Below, one piece after another: positions 35,099 to 46,084 of a stretch of DNA of 64,000 bases; the first letter of the stretch is position 1; each line of letters opens with the position of its first letter. The stretch comes from Cycas panzhihuaensis (Eukaryota; Cycadophyta): NCBI GenBank assembly GCA_023213395.1, contig CM041465.1:247759741-247823740 (forward strand), written 5' to 3'. The notes below the pieces were generated by a model. The model was given only the letters and a program-made list of their open reading frames with translations. It searched no databases and had not been told where the DNA came from. The translations under genes were made by a program, and so were the position numbers.

Positions 35099-35362
35099 TG
35101 TAGAAAAATGCAATTGCCAGAAAATGATAATGCATAAATGAAAACAAATAAACACCAGGATCATAATAGTACCCTTAAGGTACCTTGGATTGACACTAGA
35201 ATAATGTTACAACAACGTACAACATGTTTCGATATGATACATTGAGTGTGTATTTATAATATACAACTTGACTATGTGTGGGACCCACCACAAAATACCA
35301 ATATCATAATACAATTAATTGCACAAATATGCATTACAACTTTGAACCAAGCTATTTCAACA
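35099..35362 (-). repeat. 5' LTR of copia-4
   Basis: 264 bp with TG...CA ends, homologous to the split 3' LTR. Confidence 0.92.
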
Positions 35363-36555
35363 CAACCAGAGACCATTGGGAAGACTAAGATAGGGTCTCC
35401 ATGCCTAAATTTCACAAAAATAATGAAGGGAAGATATCTAAATCTCTCAAGGGAACTTTCATAAATTTCTCACCATGGAATTTTGTAGAAAATTTGTCGA
35501 GCATGTTTAGTAATATCATACCTTGGGAGTAGCGTTCTTGAGCAGGCAATTCAATACACATTAGAATCTATCTGAGATTATTTTCATCCTGTGTAGGGGA
35601 TTAATGGGATAAGTGGCATGAATGTGTGTGTCCATTATTGTATCAATCTCATTGGACTATTTTGATGGTGCTAAATTTTAGTTAGCATATGGGATTTGAG
35701 TTAATCAAGTTCCCTCTCCCTGAGAGTTGAGTGAGTCCCCTTTGTGAAGTGAAAGGAAACAGTGCATCTTAACACTTGGTGGAGTACGAATCAAACTTCC
35801 ACCTCACAAGGATGAACAAGTAAATAAAAGTGGTGCATCCTCACACCTGGCGAAGCATGAAATAGCTTCCACTTTACAGAGGGTGAACAATAAACAAAAT
35901 GAAATAAACTACATTAATGCAAATTATGAAGAATATGAAGATGATAGGGAAAAATGAAGAAGACTATTGATAATCTTCCATGAGAAAGTAGAAGTATATA
36001 ACCAAATTTGGGTTGAGTGAGTCCCCTTTCTTTTGAGGGTTGAGTGAGTCCCTTTGAGGGTTGAACAAGTCCCATCCTTGTTTTATTCTTGTGTGCATGA
36101 GTAATGCTTGTAGGGTATGGATTCACAACCTCATCATGGGTGAGTACTAGTGTGGTATGGAACACACAACCTCATTGTGATGAGAGCCAATGGTGATACA
36201 TGCAGGGTTATCAATCATGTGATGCGTGGTATGGGACACGCGGGTCACACAAAGAGATAGTCCAACAAGATTGATTCAACAATGAACCATACATGGTATG
36301 GTATTTCTAGATTATGTTATGTAAGTTGAGTGCAATGGGAAAACTTATATATATTTCAGTAGTGTTTATTTCCATATTTGTGACGAAAGAAGTCTCTTGG
36401 GTAAGCTATGAGGTTGAGAGTAGAGTGACATACCAGTATTTTAGTATTCATAGCATGTGCTTTAGCTCAAGGGCAATTTCCTCCTCAGGAATTTGGTTAG
36501 TTGGGCAATGCATCCATCTAAGTAATTTGGTTAGTCCTTTTCACAATCAAGCTAT
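35363..36555. other. Anonymous sequence between copia-4 and gypsy-B
   Basis: No gene was recognised. It should be the continuation of whatever copia-4 entered (copia-2 or its flank). It holds two imperfect 60-bp repeats (about 35760-35830 and 35830-35895; GTGCATC..CACTTGG then CTTCCAC) and three copies of GGTTGAGTGAGTCCC-like sequence (35725, 36012, 36045). It may contain a worn 3' LTR of copia-2, but there is no reference LTR in the window to test this. Confidence 0.4.
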
Positions 36556-37359
36556 TGTTGGGGTATAATTTGATCATATGGCTATTGGAAGACCAGAGGT
36601 AGGCTGGATAACCCTAGATGTGCGGAACCGTGCGGAGAATGCGCACAAAGGCGGTGGAAAAACCGGCGTGCAGGGACGTATGACAAAGGTGCGTGCACGG
36701 CAGATGCGCAACAGATCGTACTAGCGACAAAACGAAAATAGGCAGGCGGTACGCATGCGGTATGGGACGGTGGAAGCACAGGAGGCGCGGGACGTCGTGC
36801 GGACGTAGAGCAATTAAGGCATTGGTTAAAGTGTAACCAATGACTAATGAAAAATGCGCTTGGCGAAGAATGCGGTTATGAAGCGGTCATAACCCTTGAC
36901 CAAAAGTACGAAGAGGCACATTTAAGGAAGCACGCAAGGACCATTCGATTAGGGTGAGGCCGAATATTGAGTGCGCAATGGTGCGGATGCTGTCGATAAT
37001 GACCAATTGGGCTGTGTATATTGATGAGTACCATCCGGTGCGCATGTAACAGTGTGTATCTTTCTTTGGAATGCCGCAGGAATGCATTCCGACCCTCTGT
37101 GTAATCAAACTTATTGCTTAATAGAAAGAAGAGTTACGTGAAAAGCATGTATTCTACGTGTTTATGAGGATGGAATCTTTGAATATGTCTTTGATTTACG
37201 TGCTACTATGTCTTCTTTGTGATATAATTACGTGGAAACATTAAATAATCATGGAAAATATGTGGATAACCATCTTGTTGTATCCTAATTAGACTATAGC
37301 ACATGTAACCTTGACAAGTGCACCTTTCCCATAAGTGTAGTGGGAAATGCGAGTCAACA
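36556..37359 (+). repeat. 5' LTR of gypsy-B
   Basis: 804 bp, TGTTGGGGTATAA to GAGTCAACA, alignable to the gypsy-C LTRs through conserved tracts (GACCAGAGGTAGG, CTTTCTTTGGAATGC, TAACCTTGACAAGTGCA). Rich in GTGCG and TACG words. Confidence 0.88.
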
Positions 37360-37360
37360 T

Positions 37361-37374
37361 TGGTTCCGGTTGCC
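37361..37374 (+). other. Primer binding site of gypsy-B
   Basis: TGGTTCCGGTTGCC directly after the LTR, parallel to TGGTTCCGTTGCC in gypsy-C. Not the methionine type used by the other elements. Confidence 0.7.
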
Positions 37375-37494
37375 TCGTCCATTGAGGAGGGACGGGGCCC
37401 GGGAGTCTCAAAAGAGGAATGTGTAAAGGCGAGAGGACCCTAGGCGTCGTCGTGATGGCGGTCAGAACTAAGCCTCCGTGACGGGGACCTTCCA

Positions 37495-39284
37495 ATGCCA
37501 CCTAAGAGGCCTTGAAAGGCGGAAGAGCCACAAAAGGATACTTCACCCAAAGGAAAAGAAACAAGCAGACAAAGGGCATTACGATGGTTGAAGGAATCAA
37601 AACTGAGAAGGGCAAGGAGATTAAGTTCGCAGAACAACGAGACTAAGGGACAGTCCGTTGAAGAATCTGAGGCAAGTGGAGCCCAGACACCTCAAGAACA
37701 AGAAGAGGGAACTAATGGCGAACGTATGGTATTAACACCAACCCCAATCAAAGATGACCTGTTTAGCCCAGAATATGAAGAAAAATCAAAGGTGAATGAG
37801 GAACATAAACAAACTTTAAAAGAGGGAAGTATACCTGTGGAGGACAGTCCGAAGGACCTAAGTGACAGCGAAAAGAAGGCGGAGGAAGGTCCCTTGGCAT
37901 ATTGGGAAAATAAGCTCACAAGACAGCTTTTTGAGGATTCATCAGAAAAGGGATCTGATCAATCATATATAACAGTGACACCATTAACAATACAAGTACC
38001 AGGTATAGTACAACCTATACATATTAAAACCCCATTTAAGAATCCGTTATTTGGGAAGGATAATATTGCATTAGGCACTCCAAGTACATCCCCAAAGGAG
38101 GAGAAAAGGGAAGAATCACCACTAGGTGGGACACCATTACAATCTTCCAAGATGGATGATTATAGAGACTTTGGAAAACTGATTTTCAACGACACTTCGG
38201 ATGTAGCAGAACACGTATACCTCTTTCAGAATCTGATTGACGTGAAAAAGATTACAGACGAGGATGAGATAAAAGCCAGTTACTTTGTACATTGAGGGGA
38301 GTACCGTTGGCATGGTACAAAGAAATAAACAAGAATGACTCATGGGCAAAAATCAAGAAATCCTTCGAAGAAAGATTCCAGAAATTTAGAAGCAATGAAG
38401 CAGTGGAAATTGCCCTAAGGGAGATCAAACAAAGGTAGGGAGAATCGGTGTTAACTTATATCGTGAGAATGAAAATCATTGCGGTATGATCAATGAAACG
38501 ATGGCGACCACAATATGAAGAACTATTTTGTTAGAGGATTGAATGAAAACCTCAGCGCCATGATGCATGCCCATCCGTTGAAATCATTTAAAAATGCCCA
38601 AGATTTAGCATTGGACTTTGAAATGGAGATGGATGCACAGGCAGGAGGACATGACTCCCTCCTATTAAGATTGCAAGAGGAAATCAGGGAACTCAAGCAA
38701 AACCAGTATAATCGACCCTTCTGCCAGGTGGGAGTAGCAGAAGAGGAATCGGAACTGGAAGCCCTAAGAAAGGAAGTGGCGAGGTTAAAAATAAGAAATA
38801 GCAGAGAAGAAGAAACGACAAAGAAAAAAGACCATGCAGGCAGAGTGACCAAATGGTGCCATATCTGTGAAGAGAATTCACATACGACCAAAGAATGTGA
38901 ACTTAATCCAAAAAATAGCACGTTGCACCAAAGGGACAAATGGTGCCACATATGCGATGTTGATACGCATGTGACTAAAGATTGTTTCTACAATCCCAGA
39001 GGGCCTACAGAGGACGAGGTAGGGGAAGGGGAGGCAACCCACCTCGGAATGTTTACACAACGACGGGTACACAGGAGCCCTCGAGAAAGAAACAACCCAT
39101 GGGAAGATGCCTCATTTGTTTACAATTTGGGCACTGGAAGTCCGAATGCCCAACTAAACAAGAATACGACGAAACCTTTCATTGTCACGATAATTGTGGC
39201 CCAAGTGAGCATAAGACAGAGGATTGTAAAGGAAAGGCCAAAGCCACTAACCTAATGACGATTATACCGGAAAGTAAAATGTAA
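37495..39284 (+). pseudogene. Gypsy-B gag with four zinc knuckles
   Basis: ATG at 37495 (MPPKRP, then a TGA at codon 7; gypsy-C has Ser there). The main frame 37588-38295 has a basic start (KLRRARRLSSQNNE), a charged middle and the capsid start (RDFGKLIFNDTSDVAEHVYLFQ). A frameshift moves into LRGVPLAWYKEINK, and 38515-39255 continues MKNYFVRGLNENLSAMM, a coiled-coil-like Glu/Leu tract and knuckles CHICEENSHTTKEC and CHICDVDTHVTKDC. An overlapping frame (38982-39284) gives CLICLQFGHWKSEC and CHDNCGPSEHKTEDC. Four knuckles in one Gag is more than the usual one or two. Confidence 0.88.
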
Positions 39285-39370
39285 AACTCCAAAATAAACA
39301 GAAGGAGAAACGGAATGGAGAATAGCCGGATCCACAAACAGAAATAAATCGGTTTAAGCAAGCAAAACAA

Positions 39371-40303
39371 GTGTTGGATGGCTTAGCTCAAGAGGAAAAT
39401 GCATTGCCAATGGGGAAACCAGAAACCAAATATGTATACGTACGGAAAAACAAGCAGAAAGAGAAAGAGAACATACTAGAAGAGCCAAAGATACAGCCTC
39501 AAATGGTACAAATGGAAGAACTATTTAAGGGATTACCAGCGGAGGATATTCCGAGAATGTTGTTGTTGATGGAGAATTTGGTCAAGCAACTATAATTAAC
39601 TATCCCCCTATACCAAGTCATTGATTGGATTAAAGGAGGAATATTACAACACAGAATTACAAAAAGTTTAAAAAAAGTAATGCCATCATTTGACATGGAT
39701 CCTATGGTGACAATGATGGTGCTGAGAGAAACATTCCCAAAAGTAATTGTCGACGAAGGCGCAGTTGTCAACGTACTACCTGCTTCAAGATGGCGAAAAC
39801 TGGGAAGCCCAAAGTTGGAGGCAGCAACATATTCATTAAAATTGGTTAACGAATTATTAGTGCAACCTATGGGAAGATTAGCCGACATCAAGGTGGATGT
39901 GGCAGGAATTATCGTAAAGATTGACTTTACGATCATAGAAACAGAAAAGGGAACAATACCCTATCCAGTATTATTGGGGAGGCCTTGGCTATACAAGACC
40001 CAATGCCTCCAAAATTGGAAGAATGTGACTTTCACCTTGTCAGATAATGGGAACAAAGTAGTATTACCGATGCTGGGAAGAAATTCCATTGAAATGATAC
40101 CAGACGAGGGATCGAGTACGACTTTCGTAAGTGAAACAACGGCATCTTCCCTCGATGAAGAAAACCTCTACCATACTGTTGAGGAGCCCACGAAATCGAT
40201 CAATTACCAAGAGGAAGAATCGACTTATTTTGGAGAAATATACAACTCCTCGAGACAGCAACGGAATGAGATTTGTGGACTATTGGCTGCAGGACGCCTA
40301 TGA
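39371..40303 (+). pseudogene. Gypsy-B protease
   Basis: The frame 39371-39595 is the Gag-PR joint (QMVQMEELFKGLPAEDIPRM). The 207-codon ORF 39680-40303 is a retropepsin: FPKVIVDEGAVVNVLPASRW, with the active site D-E-G-A where gypsy-C has D-G-G-A, then flap and YPVLLGRPWLYKTQ. The Glu at the second position of the triad is unusual and probably inactivating. The C-terminal 60 residues are acidic and family-specific. Confidence 0.87.
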
Positions 40304-40491
40304 AGTAAACTCCTCCTCTTATAGATGTAATTTATTATCTAAATGTGTAACTAAAGACATTAATGATAATTTAGATTCTTTTGAATATATAATGACTAAT
40401 GACAGTTTAAGGGATAACAGCCAACTAGACCAAAAACCCCCTAGCATACCTAGTATTTTTCATAGTTTTATAGTAGCTAATAGCAACCCTG
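40304..40491 (+). pseudogene. Gypsy-B PR-Gag2 linker, left part
   Basis: The frame 40131-40491 reads MRFVDYWLQDAYEVNSSS, then an acidic Asn/Asp/Ser-rich stretch. The same linker is seen in gypsy-C at 46085-46330. Copia-D enters at 40492, after codons for SNP. Confidence 0.75.
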
Positions 40492-40858
40492 TGTGACGAT
40501 GTTAATGTCACATGGTCATTTCATGAAGTTAGAATTAGATAAAGTCACTTTTATGTTTATAACTTTAGGATAAGGTGACTATGCCTAAGTCACTTAAGTG
40601 AAATGACATAAAGTTCATTTCATTGTAATTTCATGTAATCTCATTTGAATGTCATTGAAAGGGAAAACTCAAATTCCAAACCCTAATGAGCATCCTCATT
40701 ATATAAGCTGAAATTACATGGAGAGTGAATATATTCTACACTTCTCCTCTTTGAGTTCAAGCTATTAGCATTCTCTTGTTGAGTACATTATGCTTGTCTC
40801 CACTATTTGCCATTGTGTAGTGTTAGTGCACTAGATCCCTAGATCCATTCCCTCAACA
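40492..40858 (+). repeat. 5' LTR of copia-D
   Basis: TGTGACGATG to CCTCAACA. TATA box TTATATAAG at 40699-40707; palindrome TCACTTAAGTGA at 40590-40601. Almost free of CAG/CTG sites. Confidence 0.95.
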
Positions 40859-40860
40859 AG

Positions 40861-40872
40861 TGGTATCAGAGC
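40861..40872 (+). other. Primer binding site of copia-D
   Basis: TGGTATCAGAGC, two bases after the LTR end, methionine type. Confidence 0.93.
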
Positions 40873-42409
40873 CATTGGGTGGATCCTAGTGCCACACTCA
40901 CTTGCAAGGAGATTGCAAGCTATGTTCTCCTCTTCTTCACCATTCATGTGAAGTGAAGAGTTAAGATTTTTTTTTAAAAATCCATTTTTTAAAGCTCTTT
41001 TTATAGCAGATTTTTAGTACAAAATTATATGTTGTTGTACTATTTTATTTCTACAGATAAGAGGAAGGAGCGTGGCTGCTTAAAAGCAACCTATTTGCAG
41101 GCCTAAAGGAGCACAGGAATTGTTCAGCTGATAGCAATTTTCAGCCAGCTTTTTGAGCCTCAAATCTAGCATTTTGGCCTATTTTTAACCATTTTTGACC
41201 ATTTTTTTGCAGTAAAAGTTAGATTTCAAGGTTGCAGAAGAAGAAATCAGTGACTCTCACTGACTAGAGGCAGATTTTAAAGTATAAAATCAAACCGTAC
41301 GGACGCGGTACGGACTGTACGGATTTCCGTACAGTGGTACAGCCAAAAAATCAAAGTGCCCAGAATCGCACGAAATTTCACCAATAGGTGCGTCTTGGCC
41401 TCCTAAGCACTTTTGTCTACTGGAGCGGCATGAGATTTTGAGTTTAAAGGGGTCAAACAACCTGTTTTTGCAGCCATTCTTCAAATTAAAAAATCTCAGA
41501 TCTAGAAAAATCTGAGGAGTTTTTTCCTGCTGTAATACATGTTTTTGGATCTCCTCGTCCCGATCTATCATTTGGAACAGGTCTCACAAGTATCCGACGC
41601 TCTGTTGAAAAGTTATGACAATTTTTAGGTTTTTTAGTATATTTTGGCCGCGAGTTAAAGCGGCTTTTTGCTTTTTGACAAGATTTTTCAAAAATATTAG
41701 TATATTTGGAAAGTGCATGCGAAGGCCAAAGAACTGAAATTTTTAATTTTTTCAAAAATTTTTGAAATTTGTGCCATATAGCGGTACAATGGACGGTACA
41801 GTCTACCCAACAACAGACTTAGTTTGCTGAAAATTTGAATTTTCAGCGTACTTTGTATTCTTCAAATTTTTAGTTTTTTTTTTCTTCCCCTTCTTAAAAA
41901 TTAAAAAAAAAAATTATTGTATGTAAAAGGGGTTTTTTAAAGACATTTATAGCCTTTGCGGCTTTTAGAGGCCTATTTTGTCCCTTTTGTAAAAAGAACA
42001 AGGTACTTAAATCCTTTGTAAAGCCAATCATCTAGATCGGAGCAATATCCGATGATTTGGCTCATCATGTGTATGATTTTAATGGTTGCATGCACTTGGA
42101 GACTTCATTGAGTGCCATTTGGGCACTAGGTGGACATGTCATCACTACACTTGGACAGGGCAACAACACTTAAGTGGAGCATTTACATTCATTTACATTC
42201 AATTTTCAGTTATTTTTACATGACATTCGAGAACAAGAGCACTTTCCTTAAAATCAACTCATCTCAACGACTTTATACCGCCAGTTCTTAACTTGTGCGC
42301 ATACTCGCCTTGGTTGAAATAGACCAAGGTTAGCCGAAGTCCAGGCCCTAAGGGAGGTGTGAGTTTCATACTGGGTCTAGTCATAACCGGTATAGTGGTG
42401 GAGGGACAG
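40873..42409 (+). other. Copia-D leader, first part
   Basis: No gene seen. It contains a cluster of GTACGG-type words at 41296-41335 and again near 41773-41803, and AT-rich tracts. It is interrupted by gypsy-C at 42410 (TSD GACAG 42405-42409). Confidence 0.65.
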
Positions 42410-43228
42410 TGTTGGCATCAAAATTGACTCAATGGCTGTGTGAGGACCAGAGGTAGGTCAGATAACCTGGGTTGTGCAGGTACGGACCGTACGGAGGTAC
42501 GCACGAGGCAGCGAGAAAAAGCAGGCGTGCAGGTGCGTATGGCGGTGCGTGCACGAGCAGTGCGCATGGCGAACGCATCAAAGGCGGAACGCAACTAAGC
42601 GGCGATGCGCATGACTCAGGGGACCAGGTGAAGACACAGGGAGGTGCGACGACGTCTGGACGTCTGGAACCAAAGGAAGAATTAATTAAGGCTAACCAAA
42701 GAGATTAAGTGAAGAGGTACATAAAGTGAAGAGTGCGCATGGTGAAAGGGTACAGTTATGACAGATCATAACCCTTGATAAAAGGTATAACCAGAGTACT
42801 TAAGGAGATACGCATGATTCACCTAGTTAGGGTGAGGCGGGAGATCAAGAGTAAAGGTGCAGATAATGATGCAGCATGACGATTGGAGCATGAGTGCATG
42901 ATAAGTACCACACGGTACGCATATGTAACAGAGGGCGTATCTTTCTTTGGAATGCTCGAGAACGCATTCAACCCACAGTAAATGAACCGTTGAATTAATA
43001 AAAGAAGAGTTATGTGGAAATTGGTGCATTCTTGATGTATGTTGATGATGTCTTTGAAATATGTATTGAATTACATCTTCTGTGTACCATTACATGAATT
43101 ATATATGGAATGTATGTGGAATGTATGTGTATAACCATGTTGACAGTGTCCTAAAACTAGACTATAGCGTTGTGTAACCTTGACAAGTGCATTGATTCCA
43201 CGAAGGGTGTGGAATCTATAAGTCAACA
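42410..43228 (+). repeat. 5' LTR of gypsy-C
   Basis: 819 bp, TGTTGGCATC to GTCAACA. The last 250 bp are nearly identical to the 3' LTR; the first 400 bp are patchy, with differences concentrated at CAG/CTG and CG words. Confidence 0.93.
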
Positions 43229-43229
43229 T

Positions 43230-43242
43230 TGGTTCCGTTGCC
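43230..43242 (+). other. Primer binding site of gypsy-C
   Basis: TGGTTCCGTTGCC immediately after the LTR. Similar to the TGGCGCCGTTGCC site of many plant Athila/Tat elements; the tRNA cannot be named from sequence alone. Confidence 0.7.
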
Positions 43243-43367
43243 TACGTCCATTGAGGAGGGACAGGGCCTAGGGGTCTCAAAGGAAAAAGAATGTATAAAG
43301 GGCAGAGGACCACAGGCCGCGTGATGGCGGTCAGTAACTAAGCCACCGTGAGCCTGAGGACCTTCCA

Positions 43368-45110
43368 ATGCCACCTAAAAGGCCTTCAAGGTCGGAAGAG
43401 CCCCAGAAGGATACTTCACCTAAGGAAAAGGAGACTAGTAGACAAAGGGCACTGAGATGGTCAAAAGAAGCAAAACTCAGAAGGGCGAGGAGATTAAGTT
43501 CGCAAAACAACGAGACTAAGGACGGTCAGTTGAAGGATCCGAGGCAAGTGGAGCCCAGACACCTCGGGAAGAGGAAGTCAATGGCGAGCATGATAATGAC
43601 ACCCCTATCAAAGATGATTTGTTTAGCTTGGGAGTTGGAAGGAAAGCCAAAAGTAGACGAAAAATGTAAAGAAATCTTAACAGAGGGAAGTATACCGGGA
43701 AGACGGCCAAGGACCTAGGGTGATGACGATAAGAAGGCGGAGGAAGGTCCCTCGGCATATTGGGAAAACAAGCTAACGAGGCAATTTGTTTGAAGATTCG
43801 ACGGAAAGGGGATCGGATCAATCTTACATTACGGTAACACCATTGACAATACAAGTTCCAGGTGTAGTGGAACCTATACATATAAAACTCCGTTTAAAAA
43901 TCCGTTGTTTGGAAAGGATACGGCAGAATCACTCCCAAAGACATCCCCAAAGGACTGAGGAGGGGAAAGATCACCATCGTGGGGCAGTTGCAATCTCCCA
44001 AGATGGACGACCATAGAGATTTTGGGAGACTTGTCTTCAATGATACTTCAGACGCAGCAGAGCATGTGTATTTGTTTCAGAATCTCATTGATGTTAGAAA
44101 AATAACGGACGAAGATGAGATTAAAGCACGCTTCGCCTGTACATTGAGAGGTGTACCCTTGGCTTGGTACAAGGAAATAAACAAAAATGAGCCATGGGCA
44201 AAGATTAAGAAAGCATTTGAAGAGAGATTCCAAAAGTTTCGCAGTAACGAAGCTGTGGAAATCGCATTGCGAGAAATCAGACAGAGGCCGGGGGAATCCG
44301 TCCTAACATACATTAGCCGAATGAAGATCATTGCAGCGAGTATGATCAATGAGACAATCACAGATCATAATATGAAAAATTACTTCGCCAGAGGGCTAAA
44401 TGAGAAGTTGCGAGCCATGATGCAGGCTCATCCGCTGAAATCTTTCAAGAATGCTCAGGAGTTGGCATTAGATTTCGAGATGGAAATGGACGCAGGGGGA
44501 CAAGATTCCTTGCTGCTAAGACTGCAAGATGAGATTAGAGAGCTGAGACAGAATCAGCACAATCGACCCTTCTGCCAGGTGGGAGTAGCAGAAGAGGAGT
44601 CGGAATTAGAGGCACTAAGGAAAGAAGTAGCCCGATTAAAAATCCGAAATAATCGGGAAGAAGAAGAGACATTAAAGAAGAAAGAGCACACTGGAAGGGT
44701 GACCAAGTGGTGCCACATTTGTGAAGAGGATTCACATACCACCCAGGAATGTGAATTGAACTTAAAAAACAATGTGACGCACCAACAGGAGAAGTGGTGC
44801 CACATATGTGAGGTGGATACCCACACAACTAGGGATTGCTTCTACAATTCCAGAGGAAAATCATTCAGAGGTCGAGGTCGGGGAAGAGGCAACCCACCTC
44901 GCAATGTGTATACAACGAGGGTGCACCAACCCTCGAGGAAGAGACAATGGATGGGGAGATGCCTCATGCGCCTCTGATTCGGACACTGGAAGTCCGAATG
45001 TCCGATGAAGTTAGAATACGAACAAAAGCCGCTTCAGATGTGGTAATCGTGGCCCAAGCGACCACAAAGCGGAAGATTGCAAGGGTAAAGCAAAGGCAAC
45101 TAATCTAATG
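43368..45110 (+). pseudogene. Gypsy-C gag
   Basis: ATG at 43368 (MPPKRPSRSEEPQKDTSPKE) starts a basic N-terminus, then several frameshifts. The 332-codon ORF 43979-44977 holds the capsid domain: VFNDTSDAAEHVYLFQNLID, TLRGVPLAWYKEINKNEPW, FEERFQKF, ESVLTYISRMKIIAA, YFARGLNEKLRAMM. A Glu-rich helix follows, with two knuckles CHICEEDSHTTQEC (about 44709-44753) and CHICEVDTHTTRDC (about 44794-44840). Remnants of two more knuckles are present at 44950-45090 in shifted frames. The capsid part is the cleanest in the B/C pair. Confidence 0.9.
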
Positions 45111-45339
45111 ACGATTGTGCCAGAAACGAAGAATGTGAAATTACAAAATAAGCAGAAGAGAAAGTGGATGAAGAATATCCACACCCCCAACCGAATTGGA
45201 TCGATACAAAAAGCAAAACAAGTGTTAGACGGTTTAGTCCAGAGGAAGACCTACGCCAATGGGTAAGCCGTAAACAAAAATGTTTACGTTCGGAAAAACA
45301 AACAAAAAGAGCCAAATAAACTACTAGAAGAATCAACGT

Positions 45340-46084
45340 AAAACCCCAAATGGTGCAAATGGAGGAGTTGTTTAAAGGTTTACCACCAAGATATTCCCTG
45401 AATGTTGCTACTAATGGAGAATTTAGTGAAGCGATTGCGATTGACCATTCCTCCGTCTCGGGTGATTGATTGGATTAAAGGAGGTGTGTTGCAAAAGGAA
45501 TTACCAAAAGCTTGAAACAAGTTATACCATCGCTCGACATGGATCCAATGGTAACCATGTACGTATTGGGAGAAACATTTCCTCGAGTCATTGTGGATGG
45601 AGGGGCGATGGCGTGTTACCCATCGCAACATGGCGAAATCGAAGTCCGCAATTGGAAGCGACCACTTATTCACTCAAATTGGCCAATGAATTACCGGTAC
45701 GACCTGGGCGGTTAGTAGATATAAAAGTAAACGTGGCGGGGATAGTGGTGAGAGTCGACTTCACGATCGTAGAAATGAAAAAGGAGCCACTCCCTACCCG
45801 TTATTAGGAAGGCCATGGTTATGCAGTAAAGTGCCTCGAATTGGGAAAAGGTAACCTTCACTTTGTCGACAAAGAACAACAAAGTGGTGCTACCAATGCC
45901 GGAAGGAATTCAATTGAGGTAATTCCGCATTTAAGGATCTAGCACCACAAGAATCAAAGACAACATTCTCTTCCAATGGGGAAGAACATATCTTCCACAT
46001 GGCGTAAGAACCCACGACGTTGAAGCGATGTCGGCATGAAGAACCAGCGGATCTCGAGGAGGTATACAACTCTTGGACGACGAA
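45340..46084 (+). pseudogene. Gypsy-C protease
   Basis: MDPMVTMYVLGETFPRVIVDGGAMAC: the triad D-G-G-A is seen at about 45590-45605 and then a frameshift. The remainder (LEATTYSLKLANELPV, GRLVDIKVNVAGIVVRVDFT) is in the 45466-45807 frame. Homologous to gypsy-B 39680-40303 throughout. Confidence 0.82.

Larger units (their letters stand above)
22016..35362 (-). mobile_element. Copia-4, Ty1/copia element split by copia-3
   Basis: A minus-strand element of short LTR length. The 5' LTR lies at 35099-35362, internal region 29910-35098, and 3' LTR at 29721-29909 plus 22016-22112, with copia-3 between the halves. Flanks CAACT (22011-22015) and CAACC (35363-35367) fit a TSD with one change. Gag, protease, integrase, RT and RNase H are all recognisable and all broken. 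It is older than copia-3 and younger than copia-2. Confidence 0.92.

Noticed and set aside
36582-36779. Short Cys/Ala-rich minus-strand ORF in the gypsy-B LTR
   Set aside because: It lies wholly in LTR sequence and is not conserved in the gypsy-C LTRs.
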